The notes: generated by a model not told the origin, from the sequence alone. A stretch of 64,000 nucleotides of DNA from JBBDWJ01 sp963824095 (GCA_963824095.1 CAWGNS010000009.1:496001-560000), one strand, 5' to 3'. Shown: positions 10,248 to 19,242, counted from the first letter of the stretch. Translations and numbers: made by a program.

Positions 10248-10361
10248 CGTCGCGGCCCTAGCAAACTCCCAACCCGTGCCGCACCGCTAGCGTGAGGAAA
10301 TGATATAGAGGAAAACAGACAGGATTGTCTGTTCCACGTTGGAAACAGGCGCCGCCGCCCT

Positions 10362-10997
10362 CTACGGCCGCAGCCCGGCCTGCCGCAGCACATCGACAAT
10401 ACGCACCTTGTGCGCCACGCCGCCCGGCGCGTTGGTCCCGCCCGGCCGGGGCGTGTGGAACGCCGTGTGGATATAACCGTCCCAGCGTGTCTGTACGGCG
10501 TCTTTGTAGCCGTTCTCGGTCTGGTTGGCCGAGTCGTAAAGGTCGGAAATGCGCTGCGAAATATGCGGGTTGGCTTGCAACGGGGCGATCAGCGGCCGAA
10601 TGGCGTTGATGCCCTCGGAGCTGGTCCGGAAGGTCTGCTGCTTGAGCAGCATCAGGTCGACGAACAGGTCGCGCGCCACCAGCGCGGTCAGGTTGTAGTG
10701 GCCCTGCTCGTGTTTGAGTAACTGATCCTGGAACGACTGCGGTTGCGTAAAAACCCAGTCCGACACCCAACTGCCGGCGCGGTCGAACTCGACTTTGATC
10801 ACGACGTTGTCGCTGAGCTGATACACGGTGGGCCTTCTGCCGGCAACCGGAATGATCGTCGGGTTGGGCAGCCTGGGGTTGATGAACACCGACGTCAACG
10901 CCACGTGAATGCGCTGGCCCGGCCCGGGCGTCACCGAGCTCCGCGGAAAATTGTTCCAGGTCAGCGTCTTGAAAAGGTTTTCCAGTCGGGATGCCAT
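10362..10997 (-). CDS. DUF922-type putative zinc protease
   Basis: 211 residues without an obvious signal peptide. The centre reads FQDQLLKHEQGHYNLTALVARDL, an HExxH-like metal site (HEQGH) in the setting typical of DUF922 predicted secreted Zn-dependent proteases. The N-terminal half (LTWNNFPRS, IHVALTSVFINPRL) matches the family's lead-in region. DUF922 proteins usually carry a signal sequence; here the ATG at 10997, preceded by GAGG, gives none. Proteolytic activity is inferred from the motif only. It sits alone between GH32 and the GDSL hydrolase on the same strand. Confidence 0.72.
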   Translation of the reverse strand: MASRLENLFKTLTWNNFPRSSVTPGPGQRIHVALTSVFINPRLPNPTIIPVAGRRPTVYQLSDNVVIKVEFDRAGSWVSDWVFTQPQSFQDQLLKHEQGHYNLTALVARDLFVDLMLLKQQTFRTSSEGINAIRPLIAPLQANPHISQRISDLYDSANQTENGYKDAVQTRWDGYIHTAFHTPRPGGTNAPGGVAHKVRIVDVLRQAGLRP

Positions 10998-11187
10998 AGA
11001 AACCTCGCGCGCCGGCTGTGCCGCTGTGGTGTGAGTAGGTCGGGTCGCGGTGTGAGCGATTCAGCCGTGCTCGCCAGGCGGCGCGGGTCTGATCCGCCCC
11101 GCCTGGCGATTGTGCGGAATTTCCGCGAACGCTCTGTCGCGGCGAATTCCGCCGGGGTCAACTTTCCGCCCGCGCCGTCTCCGGCGC

Positions 11188-12174
11188 TCACGGGTTCAAA
11201 ATCAGCGGCCTCGCTTGCAGCAGCTGAAAAGCGGCGTCGGCGAAGACCTTGTGCGCCGCCGACGTGGGATGCACGCGATCCCAAAACAGCGATTGCGAAC
11301 AGGGGAAGGGGCCTCCAAAAACCGGCGCACAGGGCACGTCGATGTTGGTGATGCCGGTCTTTCTGCCATGGAAAAACTTGGCGTCGACGGCGATGGCGCT
11401 CGAAACCGCGTAGCTGGGCAGGTACCACAGCCGCCCTGGTGGTCCGCCCTGCAGCGGCAGGATCTTGGCGAGCAGAATCGTATTGAAGGCGGCCGCCACC
11501 AGCGACCCCAGCCCTTCATTGCCTTGCAGCGAAGGCGTCAGCCCGACATTCGAGACGTTGGCCACCATAAAGTTGCGCGAGCCGGCCGCGTGCAGCGCCT
11601 GCAGCGCCTCGAGCACGCGATTGGCCGCCTGGTTCAACGTCGGCAGCAGCGCCGTCAGCGGCGTCGCCCCGCTCGACACGGCGTCCAACAGGCCCAGCAC
11701 GTCGTTGTTGCCGGAAAAAATGATGTAGAGGCCGCAGGAGGGCAGCGCCCCACCGTTGGCGGCGATCAACGTTTGGACTTGCCAACTCAACTCGCGCTGT
11801 ACGCCGAATTCGGGCGGCAGCGAACTTAGGTCGGCCAGCAGCGACGAGCCCGCGATCGCCAGGTTCTTGCCGCCGCCGAGTTGAAAAAACGGGCCCGCGT
11901 CGGTGGGATGTTGCAGAGCGCCGGCGAGGTATTCGATCCACACCTGGCCGTCGGAAAAGCGCGTTCCGTTGAGCACCAGTCCGTCAGGCACCGGGATCGG
12001 GTTAATGCCCGCCTGGGCTGCCAGCGCGACCAGATTTCCCGTGTCGGAAACGCTGTCGCCGAGCAGATAGACGCCGCAGAACGACGGCGTCGCGGCCGAG
12101 AGCGGCACGGCAGTGATGCTGGCCGCCAACAACAACGCACAGGAGAAAACTACGAGGCCCCGCAGTAGCTTCAC
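11188..12174 (-). CDS. Secreted GDSL/SGNH-family esterase-lipase
   Basis: About 328 residues from the GTG at 12174, chosen because GGGAGGAG lies just upstream and the product then begins with a good signal peptide (KLLRGLVVFSCALLLAA...PLSAA). Block I is YLLGDSVSDTGN with the catalytic Ser, block III is FSGNNDVLG and block V is FWDRVHPTSAAH with the catalytic Asp-x-x-His. The domain runs from about residue 35 to 320, as in plant-type GDSL lipases and thermolabile haemolysins. It probably hydrolyses esters outside the cytoplasm; substrate unknown. It is divergent from padR across a 387-bp gap. Confidence 0.9.
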   Translation of the reverse strand: MKLLRGLVVFSCALLLAASITAVPLSAATPSFCGVYLLGDSVSDTGNLVALAAQAGINPIPVPDGLVLNGTRFSDGQVWIEYLAGALQHPTDAGPFFQLGGGKNLAIAGSSLLADLSSLPPEFGVQRELSWQVQTLIAANGGALPSCGLYIIFSGNNDVLGLLDAVSSGATPLTALLPTLNQAANRVLEALQALHAAGSRNFMVANVSNVGLTPSLQGNEGLGSLVAAAFNTILLAKILPLQGGPPGRLWYLPSYAVSSAIAVDAKFFHGRKTGITNIDVPCAPVFGGPFPCSQSLFWDRVHPTSAAHKVFADAAFQLLQARPLILNP

Positions 12175-12561
12175 GCGAATCTCCTCCCACGGCGACCGAA
12201 TCCGCCGCGGAAATGCAATGACTCTGGCTGGCCGGATGGGCAGAGTCAATTGGTGCAGGGCTCAACCGCGTCCCTGCCGCGCAATTTTCGCGCCGTCGAT
12301 CAAGGAGCTCCCCGAAAGCGGCGGCGCGAGGGCCGGAGCCGGCCGACCCCGGCGCTGCACAAGAGTATACGCTCGCACTGCTTTGCATACAACGGTTTTC
12401 GAGGCCTACGGCGTTTCCCCGAGGACTTCCCGCCAGGGACTTTTGCTTCGCCGCCCGGCCCCCTTTTCGCCGGGCGCCGCGGGCAAACTGCAGGCGGAGC
12501 GAAACGCCCCGCCCAAGGCAGTAGACAATCTATACCCTGTAGGCGTAGAATATCTACAGCC
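12175..12561. other. 387-bp divergent intergenic region upstream of padR and the GDSL gene
   Basis: No convincing gene is seen here. The right end, 12522-12561, is locally AT-rich and contains short inverted elements (GTAGAC, ATCTATA, GTAGGCGTAG, TATCTAC) immediately before the padR start. This is where an autoregulatory PadR operator would be expected. Confidence 0.45.
12522..12560 (+). promoter_or_regulatory. Candidate PadR operator/promoter
   Basis: The sequence just before the padR ATG holds GTAGAC at its left edge and TATCTAC at its right, with ATCTATA and GTAGGCGTAGA between, giving inverted GTAGA/TCTAC half-sites in an AT-rich pocket of otherwise GC-rich DNA. PadR proteins commonly repress their own operon by binding dyad sites overlapping the promoter. 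Inferred from position and symmetry only. Confidence 0.35.
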
Positions 12562-12918
12562 ATGGCCAAGCGCAAACAACCCAGCCGTATCGAGTTGCTT
12601 CAGGGCACTCTCGACCTGCTTATCCTGCAAACGCTGCGTTGGGGGCCGCAGCACGGCTACGGTATCAGTCAGGCGATCCGCAGCGGGTCGAACGACGTGC
12701 TGCAGGTCGAGACCGGTTCGCTCTACCCGGCCGTGCATCGCCTCGAAAAACGCGGCTGGGTGCAATCGGACTGGAAAGTCTCCGAAAACAACCAGCGCGC
12801 CAAGTATTACCGCCTCACGCCGGCCGGCCGTAAGCAGTTGGTGATCGAGCAGTCGCGCTGGTCGCAAATCGTCGATGCGGTGGCCGCGCTCTCCAGGCCC
12901 AGCGAAAGCGAGGCGTAG
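12562..12918 (+). CDS. PadR-family transcriptional regulator
   Basis: 118 residues from the ATG at 12562. The PadR winged helix is clear: IELLQGTLDLLILQTLRWGPQHGYGISQAIR, then VETGSLYPAVHRLEKRGWVQSDWKVSENNQRAKYYRLTPAGR. The length is that of the short (subfamily s1/s2-like) PadR proteins. The stop codon is 2 bp from the start of the ADOP permease, so the two are translationally linked. In Acidobacteriota, PadR next to an orphan duplicated permease is a recurrent pair, and PadR is the presumed repressor of the permease. The effector is unknown. Confidence 0.95.
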   Translation: MAKRKQPSRIELLQGTLDLLILQTLRWGPQHGYGISQAIRSGSNDVLQVETGSLYPAVHRLEKRGWVQSDWKVSENNQRAKYYRLTPAGRKQLVIEQSRWSQIVDAVAALSRPSESEA

Positions 12919-12920
12919 CC

Positions 12921-15599
12921 ATGTCGTGGAAACAATGGTTCTCCCGCCGCCCCCAAGACGCCGAGATCCACGAAGAAATTCAGTCGCATCTGCGCATGGC
13001 GACGCAAGACCGCATCGACCGCGGCGAGTTGCCGCAACAGGCTCGCGACTCGGCTCGGCGCGAATTCGGCAACGCCGGGCTGGCGCGCGAAGACACCCGC
13101 GCGGTGTGGATCTCGACCGTGTTCGAACGGCTCCGTCAGGACCTCAAATACGCCCTGCGCCAGATGCGCCGCAGCCCCGGGTTCACCGCCGTCGCCGTGC
13201 TGACTCTGGCCTTCGGGCTTAGCGTCAACATCACCATCTTTGCGGTGATCGATTCGCTTTTCCTGCGGCCCCTGCCCGTGCACGACGCCGAGCGCCTCGT
13301 CGTGGTGATGCGCCAGCAGGCCAACACCGAGTTTGCGCGCGGCTTGGCGTGGCGCGACTTTCAGGACTATCGGGCCGGAATCGCCGAGTTCAGCGATATG
13401 CTGGCCCTGGCCTTCCGGCCCGCGCACCTCAGCTTCGCCGGACACACGCCCGACCGCACCTGGATCGAAGCCGTCAGCGGCAACTACTTTTCGATGCTCG
13501 GCGTGCAGCCGTTCCGCGGCCGGCTGTTCGAGCCCGGCGAGGGCGAAAAGCCCGGCGCGGACCCGGTCGCGGTGCTGGGCTATTACTACTGGCAGACGCA
13601 CCTGGGCAGCGACCCGGGCATCGTCGGGCGCACCGCCGTCATCAACGGCCGCGGCTTCACGGTCATTGGGATCGCGCCGCCCACGTTTACGAGCGTGCAG
13701 TGGGCGTTGGCCCCCAGCGCGTTCATTCCCGCCACGATGTATCCCGAAACCTTCGCCGGCAACGATTCGATCCTCGAAACGCGCGACTCGGCGGCGTTCA
13801 AGGTGATCGCCTATCTTCGCCCGGGCGTGAGCGTGGAGCGGGCGGCCAGCGCGGTGCAGGTGTTCGCCCATAGGCTCGACCGCGAGTACCGCCCCAAACA
13901 GCCCGCATCGCAAGCCTATGTGCGGTTCGAAAGGATGTCGCGGCCCGAGCCGGGCATTGGCGAATTTCTTCCCTTCGCCGCCGTGGTCTTCATGGTGATG
14001 GCCGGCCTGGTGTTGTTCGTCGCTTGCGCCAACGTCGCCAACCTGATGTTTTCGCGAGCGCTCGCGCGCCACCGCGAGATCGGCATTCGCACCGCCATCG
14101 GCGCGCCGCGCGGCCGGCTCATTCGCCAACTGCTCACCGAGAGCGTCGTGCTGGCGCTGCTGGCCGGGGCCGTCGGCGCGCTGCTCACCGCCGCGACCGC
14201 GCCCTTGCTCTCGAGCATGTCGACGCACTCGGGCGACGTGCCGATCCATCCCGACGCGAGCTGGGATTGGCTGCCCTTGATCTTCACGATCCTGATCTCA
14301 CTCCTGGCCGGAATCGTCACTGGCCTGGTGCCGGCCTTGCGCGCCACCCAGGTGGATGTCTACTCGATTCTGAAGGGCGGCGCCTCCACCGCGGGACGTA
14401 AGCGCCATCTGTTCCGCAGCGCGCTGGTGCTGGCGCAGGTCGCGGTTTGCGTCGTCGTGCTGATTTGCGGCGGCCTGTTCCTGCGCAGCTTGCAGCAGTT
14501 GGCGGCATTCGACCTGGGCTTTCGCACCGACCATCTGCTGATGGCTTCGGCCGATCTCGGCCTGCAAGGTTACGAGCCCGAGCGTGGCCGGCAGTTTCTC
14601 GAACGGGTCACCGAGCGGGTCCAGGCCTTGCCGGGAGTCGAGTCGGCCGCGATCGCTTCGAGCGTTCCCTTCGACACCTACTTCGACACCCACGGCGTGC
14701 TGCCGGCCGACCGGCCGGCCGGCTACGACGCCGCGAAAACCAACGACGAATTGCAGGCCGGCGTCAACCGCATCGATCCGGCCTACTTTCACACCCTGGG
14801 CGTGACGCTGCTCCAGGGCAGGGAATTCACCAAACAGGATGGCGACACCTCGCGCCGCGTGGCCATCGTGAACCAGACTCTTGCCGGCCGCCTGTGGCCC
14901 GGCCAGCCGCCCTTGGGGAAACGATTCCAGTGGAAGCCCGACGGCGAGCCCATCGAGGTGGTGGGCGTGGCCGCCAACGGAAAATATGTGCTGCTGGGCG
15001 AGGCGCCCCGTCCTTACGTTTTTGTGCCCTTCGCGCAGGACTACGGGTCGATGGTGACGCTGCACGTTCGCTTGAAAAGCGGCGACCCGCTGGCCGTGGC
15101 GCCCGCGGTGCGCCGCATCTTCCACGATCTCGACCCCGACCTGCCGCTGTTCAACGTCCGCAGCATGGAAGAACACCTCCGCACCAGCGCCTTCGCCTTC
15201 TTCCCGCTGCGCATGGGAGCGCTGCTGGCCGGGGCCCAAGGCCTGGTGGCGCTGCTGCTGGCGGTGATCGGAATTTACGGAGTCGTCGCCTACTCGGTGC
15301 GTCAGCAAACCCGCGACATCGGTATTCGTATCGCGCTCGGCGCCAGGCCGCGCGACGTATTGCGGCTGGTCACGCGCGCCGGCCTGCGGCCGACCCTGAT
15401 CGGTATGGCGCTCGGCCTGGCGGCCTCGTTCGCGGTGGCGCGCCTGCTAGCCGGGTTGCTGTATGGCCTCGACCCTTTGAACCTACCGGTCTTCAGCGCG
15501 GTGGTCGCCCTGGTGCTCGGAGTTTCGCTGCTGGCCTGCTGGCTGCCCGCGCGGCGAGCCGCCCGCGTCGACCCGATCGATGCGCTAAGGCAGGAGTAG
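12921..15599 (+). CDS. ADOP-type duplicated MacB/FtsX permease
   Basis: 892 residues. The N-terminal cytoplasmic leader (residues 1-75; RRPQDAEIHEEIQSHLRMATQDRI, RREFGNAG) is the hallmark of 'acidobacterial duplicated orphan permeases'. A first transmembrane helix lies near residue 87 (FTAVAVLTLAFGLSVNI), then a periplasmic MacB core, a first FtsX helical block (about 350-480), a second MacB core starting at RSALVLAQVAVCVVV, and a second FtsX block ending in RRAARVDPIDALRQE. It lacks an ATPase and none is encoded nearby, hence 'orphan'. Such proteins are proposed to be efflux or mechanotransmission permeases that recruit ATPases in trans. It forms an operon with padR, 2 bp upstream. Confidence 0.95.
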   Translation: MSWKQWFSRRPQDAEIHEEIQSHLRMATQDRIDRGELPQQARDSARREFGNAGLAREDTRAVWISTVFERLRQDLKYALRQMRRSPGFTAVAVLTLAFGLSVNITIFAVIDSLFLRPLPVHDAERLVVVMRQQANTEFARGLAWRDFQDYRAGIAEFSDMLALAFRPAHLSFAGHTPDRTWIEAVSGNYFSMLGVQPFRGRLFEPGEGEKPGADPVAVLGYYYWQTHLGSDPGIVGRTAVINGRGFTVIGIAPPTFTSVQWALAPSAFIPATMYPETFAGNDSILETRDSAAFKVIAYLRPGVSVERAASAVQVFAHRLDREYRPKQPASQAYVRFERMSRPEPGIGEFLPFAAVVFMVMAGLVLFVACANVANLMFSRALARHREIGIRTAIGAPRGRLIRQLLTESVVLALLAGAVGALLTAATAPLLSSMSTHSGDVPIHPDASWDWLPLIFTILISLLAGIVTGLVPALRATQVDVYSILKGGASTAGRKRHLFRSALVLAQVAVCVVVLICGGLFLRSLQQLAAFDLGFRTDHLLMASADLGLQGYEPERGRQFLERVTERVQALPGVESAAIASSVPFDTYFDTHGVLPADRPAGYDAAKTNDELQAGVNRIDPAYFHTLGVTLLQGREFTKQDGDTSRRVAIVNQTLAGRLWPGQPPLGKRFQWKPDGEPIEVVGVAANGKYVLLGEAPRPYVFVPFAQDYGSMVTLHVRLKSGDPLAVAPAVRRIFHDLDPDLPLFNVRSMEEHLRTSAFAFFPLRMGALLAGAQGLVALLLAVIGIYGVVAYSVRQQTRDIGIRIALGARPRDVLRLVTRAGLRPTLIGMALGLAASFAVARLLAGLLYGLDPLNLPVFSAVVALVLGVSLLACWLPARRAARVDPIDALRQE

Positions 15600-15654
15600 G
15601 CCAAACAGCAATCGCTACCTAAAAAGAGCTGCACCCCTACCCAGAAGAAGCCGC

Positions 15655-15716
15655 ATCGCCACCCGTGGCGTGAACCTCCAGGTTTGCCGCGTCGCGATTC
15701 GTCGCGACGTAGGGCC
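15655..15716. repeat. Dispersed intergenic repeat B, copy 2
   Basis: It contains CGTGAACCTCCAGGTTTGCC and ATTCGTCGCGACGTAGGG, the reverse complement of the repeat at 3539-3600 with a few mismatches. It lies between the convergent ADOP permease and ThuA genes, so it may be transcribed into both 3' ends. Confidence 0.75.
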
Positions 15717-15799
15717 CATCGCCAAGCCGCATCGCCCAAGTCCAATCGGCAAGACCCATCGTCCGAGACCAATCAGCAAAACGCAAAAACTCACCGCCC

Positions 15800-16735
15800 C
15801 TACCCATCCACCAGCAGCACCGTTTCCGGCCCCGGAAACCGCTCCGGAACCGCAATCGTCACCTGCCCCGTGGCCGCCCATTCCACGCCTCGCGCAAACA
15901 GCGTCTGGAATCCAGCGCAGCGCAGGTTGGGGTTTTCTTCCTTGCGCCAGGTATGCCCCAGCATCGTGACATAGACGCGTCCGCGACCCCAGCTTCTCAC
16001 CCAGTCGAGCGGCTCGCGGCGGTGCGAATCTTTCGAAAGCGAATAAGTCAGCAGCTGCAGCTCCTTCTCGAGCGCCCCGTGCAGCGGGTGCGCGGGGCCA
16101 TGCTGGCCGTGCGTGAGCTGTTCGGAAGGGTGCATCCAGCGCTTCGGGATGCCTTGCGTGATTGCGTGGCGCCGGTCGGCCATCACCATCTGGAAATCGT
16201 GCCGCGGGCCGTGGCCGGGTTCGAGGCCTTCGCCGCGCGGGACCACCACGACGCGTTCGTGCTCATCGAAAATCAAACCCGGGCCGAACGTCTTGGGCCG
16301 CCACAACAGCCCGATCATTTCGTTGTATTCTGCCCACGGCAAAAAGGCGTTGTTCGCCGCATGAAAGCTGACAAATCCGCCGCCGCCGCGGACATAGGCC
16401 TCGAGTTTCCGTTCGACCGGCGCGGGCCACTGGATGCCGTCCGGCAGGTGGCCGCCGTTGAAGTTGCTGACGACCACGTCGCGCCCTTCGAACCGCGGCC
16501 GCCACGCGTCCCAGGCTTGCGGCTCCGCATCGGCCGGCGGCGTCGTCGAAACCTCCACCGTGAATCGCCCGCTGGCTTCGAGCGTTTGCCGGATCATCCG
16601 CGTCCCGGCCTGCCAGTCGTGATTATTGATGCCGTCGATGACCAACGCGGAAAGCTTCGGCGGCTCGGCAGCTAATGGCGCCGTTGCCAACGGCGCACTC
16701 AGCGCGGAGAGCATCCAATGGCGGCGGGTGAGCAT
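15800..16735 (-). CDS. ThuA-like (trehalose-utilisation fold) domain protein, exported
   Basis: About 311 residues from the ATG at 16735, which has GAGG at a good distance; the in-frame ATG at 16744 abuts that GAGG and is less likely. The N-terminus MLTRRHWMLSALSAPLATAPLAAE is a signal, possibly Tat. The ThuA/DUF1080-associated fold is seen in LVIDGINNHDW, VVVSNFNGGHLPDG, YVRGGGGFVSFHAANNAF and a C-terminal WVRSWGRGRVYVTMLGH. ThuA proteins have a class I amidotransferase-like fold without a proven activity. In Acidobacteriota and Planctomycetota they often occur near sugar-degradation genes. Convergent with the ADOP permease. Confidence 0.88.
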   Translation of the reverse strand: MLTRRHWMLSALSAPLATAPLAAEPPKLSALVIDGINNHDWQAGTRMIRQTLEASGRFTVEVSTTPPADAEPQAWDAWRPRFEGRDVVVSNFNGGHLPDGIQWPAPVERKLEAYVRGGGGFVSFHAANNAFLPWAEYNEMIGLLWRPKTFGPGLIFDEHERVVVVPRGEGLEPGHGPRHDFQMVMADRRHAITQGIPKRWMHPSEQLTHGQHGPAHPLHGALEKELQLLTYSLSKDSHRREPLDWVRSWGRGRVYVTMLGHTWRKEENPNLRCAGFQTLFARGVEWAATGQVTIAVPERFPGPETVLLVDG

Positions 16736-16827
16736 GGGGCGCATACCTCGTGAGCCGTGGATGGGTGGACCGGCCGATCGGCCTGATCATTGGTTCGCCG
16801 GGCCGCGGCGCCGGGCCATCCGGATCT

Positions 16828-17241
16828 TCACGGTAGCAGGTCCGGGCGCTCGCCGAGGCCCAGGCGAGCACTCATCGCAAACCCCATGCGCCGTACCGTC
16901 GTCTCCCAACCGCGCGCGTCTTGCGGCTGGCAGTGCTGCCGCAACGTCTCGGCGAAAAGGTCGAGCCAGCGCGTGAAATGTTCGCCTCTCAATTCCGCGA
17001 CCGCCTGGTGCGCTTCGATCGGGTTGCCGGCATAGCGCCGCTCTCCGCACAACACCGTGGCCCAGAAACCGTACATCGTCTCGAGGTGCGCCGGCCAGTC
17101 GGCCACGTGCTTCTCGAAAACCGGGCCCAGCAGCGCATCCTGCCGCGCCGCCTGGTAGAAACCGTCGACGACGGCACGGATCGCCTTGTCGTCGAGTTGA
17201 GCGGAGACGCCGCGGGCGCGCCGGAAGTCGATACGGGGCAT
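16828..17241 (-). CDS. Group III truncated haemoglobin
   Basis: 137 residues from the ATG at 17241, placed by GAGGAG 9 nt upstream. It matches group III truncated globins: RAVVDGFYQAARQDALLGPVF near the N-terminus, FWATVLCGERRYAGNP in the middle, and EHFTRWLDLF with the proximal (F8) His at about residue 88. It lacks the glycine motifs of groups I and II, as expected. Family members bind O2 and NO and are linked to nitrosative stress, as with Ctb of Campylobacter. Here it is divergent from an NsrR-like regulator with a palindrome between the two starts, which supports NO control. Confidence 0.88.
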   Translation of the reverse strand: MPRIDFRRARGVSAQLDDKAIRAVVDGFYQAARQDALLGPVFEKHVADWPAHLETMYGFWATVLCGERRYAGNPIEAHQAVAELRGEHFTRWLDLFAETLRQHCQPQDARGWETTVRRMGFAMSARLGLGERPDLLP

Positions 17242-17259
17242 TGGAAGCAGCTCCTCTAT

Positions 17260-17282
17260 AAGTGGTATTCTAAATACTACTT
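17260..17282. promoter_or_regulatory. NsrR-type operator palindrome
   Basis: Two 11-bp arms, AAGTGGTATTC and AAATACTACTT, are separated by one T. The second arm reversed is AAGTAGTATTT, matching the first at 9 of 11 positions. The 11-1-11 layout with AAG...ATT arms is that reported for NsrR boxes (AAGATGCATTT-type half-sites). It sits 18 bp from the globin start and 24 bp from the regulator start, placed to repress both divergent genes. Confidence 0.75.
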
Positions 17283-17306
17283 TAATAACCGGAGGGGCTG
17301 CTGTCA

Positions 17307-17747
17307 ATGCGACTCGCTCACAGGACCGACTACGCACTTCGCGTGCTGATGCATCTCGCCGTAAGCGGCGAAGGCGCTTCGGTCGGCGCCATCGCCTCGC
17401 GCTTCGGCCTGTCGGCGCACCATGTGATGAAGGTGGCGCAAGAGCTGGTGCGCGCGGGTTGGGTCGACGCGCAACGCGGCCGCGGCGGCGGATTGAAGCT
17501 CGCCGTGGAACCGCGCCAGCTCAAGATCGGCGACGTCGTGCGCAGGTTGGAGCCCGACTTCCGCCTGGTCGAGTGCTTCGACCCCGCCGAGAACGAGTGC
17601 ATCGTCACCAAAGCGTGCCGACTGCGCGGCGTGCTCGAGCAAGCGCTCGAGCTGTTCCTGGGACGCCTGGACTCCGTAACGCTGGCGGACCTGATGCAAG
17701 ACCGCCGGGGGTTGGCGAAACTGCTGCGGATCAAAACGGCCGCCTGA
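17307..17747 (+). CDS. nsrR: Rrf2-family regulator, NsrR-like (nitric-oxide sensing)
   Basis: 146 residues. Rrf2 winged helix: MRLAHRTDYALRVLMHLAV, then IASRFGLSAHHVMKVAQELVRAGWV and RGRGGGLKLA. Three conserved cysteines, Cys90, Cys98 and Cys104 (LVECF...NECIVTKACRL), are spaced as in NsrR and should hold the Fe-S cluster that NO destroys; IscR spacing differs. The start is supported by GGAGGGG 9 nt upstream. It is divergent from the truncated globin across a 65-bp gap holding a 23-bp palindrome, so it most likely represses the globin gene and itself until NO is present. Symbol by family likeness, not proven orthology. Confidence 0.88.
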   Translation: MRLAHRTDYALRVLMHLAVSGEGASVGAIASRFGLSAHHVMKVAQELVRAGWVDAQRGRGGGLKLAVEPRQLKIGDVVRRLEPDFRLVECFDPAENECIVTKACRLRGVLEQALELFLGRLDSVTLADLMQDRRGLAKLLRIKTAA

Positions 17748-17901
17748 CCGCCGGTCTTCCTAGGCCCTCTCAAAAACCAATCTCAGGTCATCGCTCTACA
17801 ATTTTCAGGGACCGCGACACTATTACAGAAACGTTGCGAACAGAGATACTCCTAACGTGGGGGTCTCCGCCAGCAACGCTCGTCCGCAGCGCCTTTCGGG
17901 G

Positions 17902-19242
17902 ATGGGACGATTTTCCCCCTTGCAGGTCGCCGTCGGCATCTGTGCTCTCGTGTTTGTCGGCGAGACCTTCCTGATGGTCGTCTTGACGCGGTGTTTCCCT
18001 CTGCCGCCCGTGCAGGAAGGCATGCTCGACGCCACCCTGCTTTTGGCGACGCTGATTCCTGCTCTCTATGCTTGCCTGATTCGCCCGCTCGAACAGCAGA
18101 TCCGCCAGGGCCAGGAACTGACGCTCGAATTACAGGCCGCGCGCGACGAGCTTGAGGAGCGCGTCCGGGAGCGCTCCGAGCAGCTCTCGGTGTCGAACGA
18201 CAACCTGCAACAGTCGCTGCTGGGGCTGGAACGAACCCATGCCGAACAGTCGCTGTTGCGCGAGATGGGCGAACTGCTGCAGGCCTGCCGCACGACGCAG
18301 GAAGCCGAGGAGATGCTGCGCGGGTACGCCGCGCGCTTGTTCCCCAGCGACGCGGGCGCGGTCTACGTCTACCGTTCCTCGCGCAACGTGCTGGAGCTAT
18401 CGGTCGATTGGGGCGAGGGTAATCACTGCCCGCCTTCGTTCCCGCCCGAAGATTGTTGGGCGCTGCGCCGCGGCCGTTTCCACCTGGTGAGCGAGAAAAA
18501 TCAGGGCCCCGCCTGCGTGCACTTGCGGGGTCTGCCCTTCGACAGCACGATTTGCATTCCCATGATGGCGCATGGCGAAGCGACCGGCCTGTTGTTACTG
18601 GCGGCGCCCCACTCGTCTTCGCAAGGCGAGTTTTCCGCCCGCGACCAGGCGCTGGCCGAATCCGCCGCCGAGCAGATCGCGCTGGCGCTCGCCAACTTGA
18701 AGCTACGCGAAAAGCTGCGCGACCAGGCCATCCGCGATCCGCTCACGGGGTTGTTTAACCGCCGCTATTTCGAGGAAAGCCTCGACCGCGAGATCCATCG
18801 CGCCGAACGCCGCGGCCTGACCGTCGGGCTGGTCATGATCGACGTCGACCACTTCAAGAAGTTCAACGACACTTACGGACATGAGGGTGGCGACGCAGTG
18901 CTGCGCGACGTTGGGCGCCTGGTGCGCACTTCGATGCGCGGCGAAGACGTGGCCTGCCGCTACGGGGGCGAAGAGTTCGTCCTGATGCTGACGGAGACCT
19001 CGCTGGGATCGCTGTGCGAGAGAACCGAGGAGTTACGTCAGGCGGTCAGCAACCAGCAGACCGTATTCCGCGGGCAGCTCCTCAAAAGCATCACCATCTC
19101 CTGCGGTGTGGCCAATTTCCCGCAAAACGCTTCCTCGCCCGAGGAGTTGCTGCGCGCCGCCGACGCCGCCTTGTACCAAGCCAAAGAACGCGGCCGGGAC
19201 CGCCTGGTCGTGGCCGACGAGATGGCGCACAGCTCGGTGTAA
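17902..19242 (+). CDS. Membrane-anchored GAF-GGDEF diguanylate cyclase
   Basis: 446 residues from the ATG at 17902; a GTG at 17857 would add 15 residues, and neither start has a good Shine-Dalgarno. Two transmembrane helices come first (about 7-28 and 41-60), then a coiled coil (QELTLELQAARDELEERVRE). A GAF domain (about 115-265) has EDCWALRRGRFH and a Cys/His set (CVHL...CIPM). The GGDEF domain has an intact GGEEF at 355-359 and an RxxD inhibitory site (RGED, 346-349) five residues before it. It should make c-di-GMP from two GTP, with product inhibition. The GAF and GGDEF parts are paralogous to the protein at 37711-39276. Signal unknown. Confidence 0.93.
   Translation: MGRFSPLQVAVGICALVFVGETFLMVVLTRCFPLPPVQEGMLDATLLLATLIPALYACLIRPLEQQIRQGQELTLELQAARDELEERVRERSEQLSVSNDNLQQSLLGLERTHAEQSLLREMGELLQACRTTQEAEEMLRGYAARLFPSDAGAVYVYRSSRNVLELSVDWGEGNHCPPSFPPEDCWALRRGRFHLVSEKNQGPACVHLRGLPFDSTICIPMMAHGEATGLLLLAAPHSSSQGEFSARDQALAESAAEQIALALANLKLREKLRDQAIRDPLTGLFNRRYFEESLDREIHRAERRGLTVGLVMIDVDHFKKFNDTYGHEGGDAVLRDVGRLVRTSMRGEDVACRYGGEEFVLMLTETSLGSLCERTEELRQAVSNQQTVFRGQLLKSITISCGVANFPQNASSPEELLRAADAALYQAKERGRDRLVVADEMAHSSV

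Noticed and set aside
12921..15599. Complete MacAB-type efflux system
   Set aside because: No ATPase, MacA adaptor or outer-membrane channel gene adjoins; the N-terminal leader and duplication identify an ADOP orphan permease.
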